Shown here one piece after another: positions 34,658 to 42,400 of a DNA stretch of 64,000 nt. The notes beneath the pieces are model-generated. The model saw only the letters and a list, made by a program, of their open reading frames with translations, did not search any database and was not told the origin of the DNA. The first letter of the stretch is position 1. Every line of letters starts with the position of its first letter. Where the stretch lies: the NCBI RefSeq assembly GCF_023630175.1, contig NZ_JALLIN010000035.1, positions 16,486-80,485 of the forward strand, in the 5' to 3' direction. The position numbers and the translations under genes were made by a program. This stretch comes from Streptomyces cellostaticus. Lineage in GTDB: Bacteria > Actinomycetota > Actinomycetes > Streptomycetales > Streptomycetaceae.

Positions 34658-35973
34658 GCCAGATCCTTACCGCGCGTCTCCGGCAGCCCCAGCAGGGCGA
34701 GCGCCGCGAGGCCGTAACCGGCGGCCCCGAAGACCAGCGCGCCGCCCACGCCCCAACTGTCGGCCAGGAAGCCCACCAGGGTCGGGAAGACGGCGCCCAC
34801 CGCGCGGCCGGTGTTGTACGTGAAGCCCTGAGCGGTGCCGCGCACCGCCGTCGGGAACAGCTCGCTCAGGTAGGAGCCGAAGCCGCTGAAGATGGCCGAC
34901 ATGCAGAAACCGAGCGGGAATCCGAGCACCAGCAGCAGGGTGTCGGCGCCGTGCGGGATGTGGGCGTAGGCCAGCACGCACACCGCCGAGAGCAGCGCGA
35001 ACAGCCAGATGTTGCGGCGCCGGCCGAGCCGGTCGGTGAGGTATCCGCCGGTCAGGTAGCCGAGGAAGGCCCCCGAGATCAGGAGCGTGAGGTAGCCGCC
35101 GGTGCCCACCACGGACAGGCCGCGCTCGCTCTTCAGGTACGTCGGCACCCAGGTCGCCAGCGTGTAGTAGCCGCCCTGCACGCCCGTGGACAGCAGGCTC
35201 GCGAAGACCGTCGTGCGCAGCAGACCCGGATCGCCGTCCCTGGCCGGCCGGAAGATCGCCCCGAACGAACCGCGCCGCGGGCTCTGTTCGCGAGCCGCCG
35301 TCGCCCCGGGCGCGTCGTGCACCCGGCGGCGCAGCCACACCACGAGCAACGCGGGCAGCGCGCCGGTCCAGAACATGATCCGCCAGGCCAGGTCGTCACC
35401 GGCGAGGGAGAAGACCAGCGTGTAGCCGACCACCGCCAGCGCCCAGCCGACCGCCCAGGAACTCTGGACGGCGCCGAGGGTGCGGCCCCGGTGCCTGGTG
35501 CTCGCGTACTCGGCGACCAGGATGGCGCCGACCGCCCACTCGCCGCCGAAGCCGAGACCCTGCAGGGCGCGGAAGACCAGCAGCGTCTCGTAGTTCGGCG
35601 CGAAGCCGCAGGCCACGGTGAAGACGGCGTAGGTGACCACCGTGATCATCAGTGCGCGCACCCGGCCCACCCGGTCCGCGACCACTCCCGCCGCGGCGCC
35701 GCCGACCGCGGAGACCACGAGCGTGACGGTGGTGAACAGGCCGGTCTGGCCGCTGTCCAGGTCGAAGTAGGCCGCGAGCGCCACCATGCTCAGCGGCAGC
35801 GTGAAGTAGTCGTAGGAATCCAGGGCATATCCGCCGAATGCTCCGGCGAACGCCCGGCGGCCGCGCGGGCCGAGGGCCCGCATCCAGCCGAACGCGCCGT
35901 CCTCGGTGGCGTGTTCGCCGGTCGCCGGTCGCCGGTCCGGGGTCACGGACCGGGGCGGGGGGGTCGTGCTCAT
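34654..35973 (-). CDS. MFS transporter, probably for 5-oxoproline or a related acid
   Basis: 439 aa from the ATG after GAGGTGCCC; an upstream reading to 36048 crosses the promoter and is unlikely. About 12 helices of the metabolite:H+ symporter type (FAGAFGGYALDSYDYFTLPLSMVAL, GLGFGGEWAVGAILVAEYASTRHRGR, TYLTGGYLTDRLGRRRN-like loop), the group that carries organic acids. First gene of the pxp operon, so 5-oxoproline or glutamate is the likely cargo; the cargo is inferred from context only. Confidence 0.88.
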   Translation of the reverse strand: MSTTPPPRSVTPDRRPATGEHATEDGAFGWMRALGPRGRRAFAGAFGGYALDSYDYFTLPLSMVALAAYFDLDSGQTGLFTTVTLVVSAVGGAAAGVVADRVGRVRALMITVVTYAVFTVACGFAPNYETLLVFRALQGLGFGGEWAVGAILVAEYASTRHRGRTLGAVQSSWAVGWALAVVGYTLVFSLAGDDLAWRIMFWTGALPALLVVWLRRRVHDAPGATAAREQSPRRGSFGAIFRPARDGDPGLLRTTVFASLLSTGVQGGYYTLATWVPTYLKSERGLSVVGTGGYLTLLISGAFLGYLTGGYLTDRLGRRRNIWLFALLSAVCVLAYAHIPHGADTLLLVLGFPLGFCMSAIFSGFGSYLSELFPTAVRGTAQGFTYNTGRAVGAVFPTLVGFLADSWGVGGALVFGAAGYGLAALALLGLPETRGKDLA

Positions 35974-36046
35974 GGGCACCTCGCAGAGGGGGACGGAGGG
36001 TGCGGTGGGCCGAGCGGTGCGGTGGGGAAGCCGTGCCGTGCCGAGC

Positions 36047-36076
36047 ACCGTAGAGGATCGTTCAACGATCCTTCAA
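36047..36076 (-). promoter_or_regulatory. Promoter of the pxp operon
   Basis: On the minus strand TTGAAG, 18 bases, TACGGT. The spacer holds almost the whole of a perfect 19-bp palindrome, so a bound repressor would block polymerase. The -10 is about 73 bases before the MFS start. Confidence 0.6.
36054..36072. promoter_or_regulatory. Palindromic GntR operator in the pxp promoter
   Basis: AGGATCGTTCAACGATCCT is a perfect inverted repeat with 9-bp arms around one central base, between the divergent MFS and GntR genes. Its place inside the promoter spacer makes it the likely site of the adjacent GntR regulator. Confidence 0.7.
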
Positions 36077-36120
36077 TACCTCTGTTGTCTCGTTCCCCCG
36101 ACTGCGATTGAATTCCGGGC

Positions 36121-36822
36121 ATGGCAGAGCAGCTGACGGGACTGGCCGGCGACCGCGCACTCCTGGGGCGTACCAGCACCGCCGAACGCGTCGCCGACAT
36201 CCTCCGGAGCAGGGTCGCCGAGGGTTTCTTCCCGCCGGGCGCCCGACTGTCCGAGGACGCCATCGGCGGCGCCCTCGGCGTGTCCCGCAACACACTGCGC
36301 GAGGCGTTCCGGCTGCTCACCCACGAGCGTCTGCTCGTCCACGAACTCAACCGCGGGGTCTTCGTCCGGGTCCTGACCGCGGAGGACGTCGAGGACATCT
36401 ACCGCGTCCGCGCCCTGGTCGAGTGCGCCGTCGTCCGCGGCCTCGGCGAGCCGCCGTACGCGCTCGACGGCCTGGCCGCCGCCGTCGCCGAAGGCCGGCT
36501 CGCCACCCACGAGGACGACTGGAAGGCGCTGGGCACGGCCAACATCCACTTCCACCGCGAACTGGTGGCGCTGGCCGGCAGCGAACGCACCGACGAGCTG
36601 ATGCGCGGCGTCTTCGCCGAACTGCGGCTCGCCTTCCACGTCGTCGACCACCCGCGCCGGCTGCACGAGCCCTACCTCGCCCGCAACCGCCAGATCCTGC
36701 AGGCCCTGCGGGCCGGCGACCCGCGCGAGGCCGAGCGGCTGCTGGGCACCTACCTCGCCGACTCGCGGGAACGGGTCGTGGAGGCCTACCGGCACCGGGT
36801 CGGCGAGGACACCGCCTCCTGA
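36121..36822 (+). CDS. GntR family regulator (FCD domain)
   Basis: 233 aa. N-terminal winged helix (RVADILRSRVAEGFFPPGARLSEDAIGGALGVSRNTLREAFRLLTHERLLVHELNRGVFVRVL) and a C-terminal FCD helical domain (EDIYRVRALVECAVVRGL..., NIHFHRELVALAGSERTDELM, RNRQILQALRAGDPREAERLLGTYL). FCD regulators sense small organic acids. Divergent from the 5-oxoproline operon with a shared operator; 5-oxoproline or glutamate is the likely signal. Confidence 0.93.
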   Translation: MAEQLTGLAGDRALLGRTSTAERVADILRSRVAEGFFPPGARLSEDAIGGALGVSRNTLREAFRLLTHERLLVHELNRGVFVRVLTAEDVEDIYRVRALVECAVVRGLGEPPYALDGLAAAVAEGRLATHEDDWKALGTANIHFHRELVALAGSERTDELMRGVFAELRLAFHVVDHPRRLHEPYLARNRQILQALRAGDPREAERLLGTYLADSRERVVEAYRHRVGEDTAS

Positions 36823-36965
36823 CCCCGGGTGCCGGTCGGGTCCTGCCCGCGCCGAAGGCCGTCGCGATCACGCACGGTGCCCCCGGAGCCGCCGCCCGGC
36901 GCCTGTCGAGTCCCCGTGACGGCCGTCGCTTCTGCGTCGTTTGGGCCGTTGTCGGACCGAGGACC

Positions 36966-36971
36966 TAGTCT
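36966..36971 (+). promoter_or_regulatory. -10 element of a probable leaderless promoter (MukF-like gene)
   Basis: TAGTCT lies 7 bases before the GTG start and there is no ribosome binding site. A TTGGGC 19 bases upstream is a weak -35 candidate. The pattern is that of a leaderless mRNA. Confidence 0.45.
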
Positions 36972-36978
36972 GTGCACC

Positions 36979-38505
36979 GTGACTTCGCCTGCATCGACGG
37001 ACAGCGTTCCGCCCCAGCTCAGCGCGGGGCCGCGCCCGGCACCGGGCCCGGCCGCCGACGAGGGGCTGGCGCGGCGGCTGCGCGCGCTCGCCTGCACGGC
37101 GCCGCTGCACGACCTCGACGCGCGCAAGGCCAATCTGGCCGGTGAGTACTCGGTGTACGGCATGGCCGAGGTGGCCCTGGCCGCCATCGACCTCGTCACG
37201 CTGAACATGGACTTCGACACGGGCGCCGACCACGAGCAGATCGTGGCCCGGCTCGCCCCGCGCATCGCCGCCCAGGCCCCGCACCGGCCGGCCGCCGAGC
37301 ACGAGCGGGTGGCCCGCTGGGTCGTGGAGAACCTGATCAACGTCGGCAGCGTGGACCGCGGCTTCCGCGCGGTGTACGGCACGTTCGCCCCGGACGGCAC
37401 CTACGTCCGCCGTGACTACGACTTCAAGCTGATCGAGGAGGTCCCCGGCCCCGGCGGCACGGTCTACCTGCGCACCACCGACGAAGCGGTCAACGTCCTC
37501 GTCGGCGCGTTGGACACCGACGTGACCAGCGCGCAGATCGCCGCCGAGGTCAAGCTCGAGGTGCTGATCAACCGGGGCCGCCTCGCGGACGCCCAGCTCG
37601 CCGCCGAGCAGGCCCGCTACCGCACCGTGCAGTACTCCGAGACCCTGCGCCGCGCCCTGGAGGCCACCCGGCGCAACGTCCGCGCCGTCGACTGGCTCAA
37701 CGCCGTGCCCGACATGATCGCCGAGGCCCTCGACCACGTGGCCGACCGCTACCGGCACGAGAACGCGATCCTCACCAACATCCGCAAGGCCCGCGACGAG
37801 ACCGAGGACCCCGGGAACAAGCGCCGCGCGGCCGAGCTGGTGGACATCGTCAAGGACTGCATCCGCCGGCACACCCAGTTGCAGTCCCGGCTGCTGGAGG
37901 CGGGACCGCTGTTCCGCGCCGAACAGGACAGGCAGGCGTTCGCCCCGGCCGCGGCCACCTCCGGCACCGACCTGTACGGCCACCTCCTCGCGCCCGCGCT
38001 GCCGCTGCCGCTGGAGGGGGCGGTCCGCGTCACCGACGCCTTCTTCGCCAACGCCACCGGGCTGCGCACCCCGGTGTCGGTCCGGGTCGGCGACCTCGTG
38101 GACATCCTGCTGACGCCGCCGGTGGAACGGGAGCACCTGGGCGCGGAGATGCCCGAGCCCGACCTGATCGCGACCCCCGACGACAGCCGGTTCAGCGAGG
38201 AACAGCTCGCCGTCGCCATGGAGCTGCTGGACCTGCCGGCCGACGCCCCGCGCAGGCTGTCCGGACTGCTCACCGAGGCGCGCGGACAGGATCCCGAACT
38301 GCCCTACCTCGTCGCGCTGCTGGCCGTGCACGCGGCCAGCCCCGCCGTCGGCACCGCCTACCGGCAGGGCGAGCAGAAGCTGCTGTTCGCCGTCGACGAC
38401 GGGACGGACCTGGACGATCCCGAGTTCGGCGGAGCCGACCTGATCGTCGGAACGGCGCTGCTGGACGCGGCGGGAATGGCCGCCGACCGGACGGAAGCAG
38501 CATGA
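36979..38505 (+). CDS. Condensin-like complex subunit, MukF/JetA position
   Basis: 508 aa. First of three genes whose last member is a large SMC-like ATPase. The N-terminal region (LARRLRALACTAPLHDLDARKANLAGEYSVYGMAEVALAAIDLVTLNMDF) is helical and could be a winged-helix start. A long helical part (about residues 175-310, with RLADAQLAAEQARYRTVQYSETLRRALEATRRNVRAVDWL) and a C-terminal domain (about 330-508) follow. The size and place match kleisin subunits of MukFEB, MksFEB and Wadjet systems (MukF/JetA). The assignment rests on gene order and helical pattern, not on a clear motif. The GTG start is probably leaderless. Confidence 0.62.
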   Translation: MTSPASTDSVPPQLSAGPRPAPGPAADEGLARRLRALACTAPLHDLDARKANLAGEYSVYGMAEVALAAIDLVTLNMDFDTGADHEQIVARLAPRIAAQAPHRPAAEHERVARWVVENLINVGSVDRGFRAVYGTFAPDGTYVRRDYDFKLIEEVPGPGGTVYLRTTDEAVNVLVGALDTDVTSAQIAAEVKLEVLINRGRLADAQLAAEQARYRTVQYSETLRRALEATRRNVRAVDWLNAVPDMIAEALDHVADRYRHENAILTNIRKARDETEDPGNKRRAAELVDIVKDCIRRHTQLQSRLLEAGPLFRAEQDRQAFAPAAATSGTDLYGHLLAPALPLPLEGAVRVTDAFFANATGLRTPVSVRVGDLVDILLTPPVEREHLGAEMPEPDLIATPDDSRFSEEQLAVAMELLDLPADAPRRLSGLLTEARGQDPELPYLVALLAVHAASPAVGTAYRQGEQKLLFAVDDGTDLDDPEFGGADLIVGTALLDAAGMAADRTEAA

Positions 38506-38540
38506 GTGAGCGAGACCGCGACAAGGAGCCCAGACCGTGA
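38502..38540 (+). CDS. 12-codon bridging mini-ORF between the first two condensin-like genes
   Basis: ATGA overlap with the end of the first gene, and its TGA overlaps the GTG start of the second (GTGA). The peptide is MSERDRDKEPRP. It may simply let ribosomes run across the 31-base gap, coupling the two genes. The AAGGAG ribosome binding site of the second gene lies inside it. No function as a peptide is claimed. Confidence 0.3.
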   Translation: MSERDRDKEPRP

Positions 38541-39415
38541 CCGAGCACGTCGAGTGGAGTGACACGGAGGCCCCGGCCCCGGCGGCGTCCGCCGCCGTCA
38601 CCCCCGCCGACGCCGCCGACGCGGCGCGGCTCGTCGCCTTCGGGCTGCAGCCCAAACTGCAGCCCGCGCGCGACCAGGAGTACACCGACCTGCTGCGCCG
38701 CTACCGCGAGGAGCCGGCGTTCGCACGGCTCGCGGACGCCGTCGCCGCCGGCCTCGGTCTGATCGTGCTCGAGGTGTCCCCGCGCGCCGGGATGGCCGTG
38801 ACGGCCGCCGAGGACTCGGTGTTCGCCGTCCGGATGGGCGACTACGCGCGTCGCACCGCCGCCGACTCCGGGGACCGCTTCCTGCACGGGCTGGCCCACC
38901 TGGCCGTCGCCGCGCTGGCGTTCCCGCGCCCGGAGGACCTCGCCGACGACTCCTACATCGGCCGGATCACCGTGAACGGCGTCGACGCCTTCGTCCGGCA
39001 GGCCTGCCGCCGCCTGGAGGAACGCGCCGAGGAACGCGGCGAGAACACCGACCCGGCCACCGGCACGCCCGGTCTCGAGGCCGCCTGGCGGATCTGGGCC
39101 CGGCGCAGCGCGACCGGCGCCACCAAGGACGCGCGCCGGCCGGCCGCCTCGACCACGGGCATCGTCGCCAAGGCCGCGGCCTTCCTCACCGACTCCGGCT
39201 TCCTGCAGCGCACCGGGGACGACCACGGCGGCACCTATCGCACCACCGCGCGCTACCAGCTCCAGGTACGCGACCTGGCCGGCGGCGCCGCGATGGCCGA
39301 ACTGCTGGAGCTGGGCGTCGTCCCGGTCACGGACGGCTCGGCCAGCCTGCTGGCAGCCGAGGACACCGAAGACCTGGACCTGGTGGCCGACGCCGGGCTG
39401 CCGTTCCACTCCTGA
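38537..39415 (+). CDS. Condensin-like complex subunit, MukE/JetB position
   Basis: 292 aa. The GTG follows AAGGAG with an eight-base gap. Winged-helix type composition: YTDLLRRYREEPAFARLADAVAAGLGLIVLEVSPRAGMAVTAAEDSVFAVRM in the first half, and in the second half TTGIVAKAAAFLTDSGFLQRTGDDHGGTYRTTARYQLQVRDLAGGAAM. It is the right size and place for a MukE/MksE/JetB accessory subunit, which binds the kleisin. The C-terminus is acidic (LLAAEDTEDLDLVADAG). The assignment is by context and pattern. Confidence 0.6.
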   Translation: MTEHVEWSDTEAPAPAASAAVTPADAADAARLVAFGLQPKLQPARDQEYTDLLRRYREEPAFARLADAVAAGLGLIVLEVSPRAGMAVTAAEDSVFAVRMGDYARRTAADSGDRFLHGLAHLAVAALAFPRPEDLADDSYIGRITVNGVDAFVRQACRRLEERAEERGENTDPATGTPGLEAAWRIWARRSATGATKDARRPAASTTGIVAKAAAFLTDSGFLQRTGDDHGGTYRTTARYQLQVRDLAGGAAMAELLELGVVPVTDGSASLLAAEDTEDLDLVADAGLPFHS

Positions 39416-39452
39416 TCCACCGCATCCCTGACCAGACTTACGAGAGTCCGCC

Positions 39453-42400
39453 ATGTACGAGCTGTCCCGGGTCCGCCTCTACTCCATCGGGCCGGCCGGT
39501 GCGCGCTACGCCGACACCGTGCTCGACCTGCGGGGCGTGGGCGGGCCCGTGCCCGACCCCGCGCCCACGCAGGCGGAGTTCTTCGCGGAGGAGCCGTCCG
39601 GGCCGCCGCGCAGGCCCGCGCCCGCCGGCGTGCTCTTCCTGGAGAACGGGGGCGGCAAGTCCGTCCTGCTCAAGCTGATCTTCTCGGTGATGCTGCCCGG
39701 CCACCGCAACACGCTCGGCGGCGCCAGCTCCGGTGTGCTGCGCAAGTTCCTGCTCGCCGACGACTGCGGGCACGTGGCGCTGGAGTGGCAGCACGTGCAG
39801 ACCGGTGAGTGCGTCGTCGTCGGCAAGGTCAGCGAGTGGCGCGGACGCCAGGTCTCCAGCGACCCGCGGAAGTTCGCCGAGGCCTGGTACTCCTTCCGGC
39901 CCGGACCCGGCCTCAGCCTGGACAACCTGCCCGTCGCCGAGTCCACCGCGGTACGGCCCCCCGCCGAGGGCAGCTCGGGCGCCCGGGGCCGGCGCCGCAC
40001 CATGAAGGGCTTCCGGGACGCCCTCACCGAGTCCGGCAAGGCCTACCCCCACCTCGAGGTGCACTGGGAGGAGATCCACGACCGCTGGATCGAGCACCTC
40101 GGCGACCTCGGCCTCGACCCCGAACTCTTCCGCTACCAGCGGGAGATGAACGCGGACGAGGGCGAGGCGGCGGGTCTCTTCGCGGTGAAGAAGGACTCCG
40201 ACTTCACCGACCTGCTGCTGCGCGCGGTCACCGACACCCGCGACACCGACGGCCTCGCCGACCTGGTCAGCGGCTTCGGCAACAAGCTCGGCCGCAGGGC
40301 CGAACTGATCGCGGAGCGGGACTTCACCGCGGGCTCCGTCGACCTGCTCGGGAAGATCGTCGAGGCCGCCGGGACGCGCTCGCGCGCGCGTGACGTCCAC
40401 GCCGGAGCGGAACGCCGTACCCGCGGCCTGGCCCGGAGGCTGTCCGCGCGGGCCGTGCGTGAGCGGGTGCGCGCCGCCGACCTGGCGCAGCGCGTCACGG
40501 CCGCCGCCTACACCGTCACGCACTCCGAGGGCGCGCGCGAGCGCAGCTCACTCGTCGCCGCCGAACTCGCCTACCGCCACGCGTCCCTCGCGCTCGCCGC
40601 CGCAGAGAAGGCCGCCGCCGCGCAGAAGCGCGAACTGGCCGACGCACGCACCCTGCACTCCGCCTGGCAGGCCGCCGAGGCGGTACTGCGGCACCGTGCC
40701 GCCGCGGACCGGGTCGCGCGCGTGTCCGCCGCCATCCAGGAGGCCGAGCGGGACGCGGCCCCCGCACTCGCCGCCCGCGCCAAGGCCGCCGTGGACCTGG
40801 TACGGGCCCTGCACGCGGCCGCCGAGAGCGCCGAGAGCCTCGCCAACGAGGGGGAGGAACGCTCGGCGGCCCTGCAGGAGGTCGGTGAGAGCGGCTACCG
40901 CGACTCCACCGCCGCCGCCACCGAGGGCCAGCGCGCCCGCAGCGAGGCCGGGCACCTGCGCCAGCGCCTCACCGAGGTCGAGCAGGAGACGGCCGAGGCG
41001 GTGCGCGCCGGCTGGCTCGACGACAGCGCCCCGGACGCCGACCCGGCTCGCGCCGCGCTCGCCGCGAGCGACGCCGAGAAGACCGCCGTGGCCGCCTGGG
41101 ACGCGGCCCGCGAGGCCGCCGGCAGGGCCACCGACCAGGCGCGCGAGGCGGCCTCCGCCGAGGCGCGTGCCGAGCTGACCGCGGCCCGCGCGGCGGACGC
41201 CGCGACCGCGGCCGAACGCGCCCACGACGCGGAGCGGCGCCTCGCCGAGACCCTGGCCGCCGAGGACCGGCTCGCCGAGCTGCTGAGCCTGCCGGCCGCG
41301 ACCGGGGCGGCCCGGCCCGGGGTGCCGGCGCCGCGGAGCGGGACCGCCGACCCGTCGACGCGGGCGGGCGACCCGCCGGATGCCACCGGCCCGCGCGCCG
41401 AGGGTCCGCTGGGCGCCGAGGAACTCGACCGATACGCCGACGAGTTGCGCGAACTCCTCGACGACGCCGTGTCGGCCGCCGAACGGCACCTGTTCGACCT
41501 GCGCACGGCCGCCGCCGACGACGCCCGCATCCTCGGCGCCCTGGGCGACGGCGGACTGCTGCCACCCGGCCCGGACGTACTGGCCACCGTCGAGTTCCTC
41601 GGCGAGCACGGCATCCCCGCCCTGCCCGGATGGCGCTACCTCGCGCAGGCCGTCGACCCCGCCGACCACGCCCGTGTGCTCGCCGCCCGCCCCGAACTGG
41701 TGGACGGTGTGATCATCACCGATCCCGGCACGCACGCCCGTGCCCGCGAGGCGCTCGGTGACGCCGCCCTGCTGCCCCGCTCCGCCGTGGCCGTGGGCAC
41801 GGCAGCGGCGCTGCTCGCCCCGACCCCGGCGCCCGGCACCACCCCCGGTGACGTCTTCCTGGTGCCGCCGAACCCGGCCATGCACGACGAGCACGCGGCG
41901 GACGAGGAGCGGCAGGCCCTGCGCGCGCGGGCCTCCGACCGCGACGAGGAGATCCGCGCGCTCGCCGCCCGGCTCGGCCGGGACCGCGAGCTGGCGGCCC
42001 GCCTCGTCTCCTGGCGCACCGGCTGCCCGGCCGGACGGCTCACCGAGCTGGGCGACGCGGCCCGGGAGGCACGCGCGTTCGCCGAGGAGAGCGAGGCCGA
42101 ACTCGCCGAGACCCGCGTCGCGCGTGCCGAGGCCGACGAGACCGCCGCCGAGGCCACGCAGGTCCGTGACGAGCGGCAGGAGGCCGCGCAGCGGGCCCGG
42201 CGTTCCGCCGACGCCCTCGCCGGGCTGGCCTTCCGGCTGCGTGAGCGCGCGGGCTGGCAGGTCAGGCTCCGCGAACTCGCCGACGAGGCGGCCGAGTCGG
42301 AGGCCCGGGCCCAGGCCTGCCTGGAACGCGCCCGCGCCGCCGACGAGGACCGCCGGGCCGCCCAGCGGGCCGCCGACGACGCCCGCCGCACCGCGCGTGC

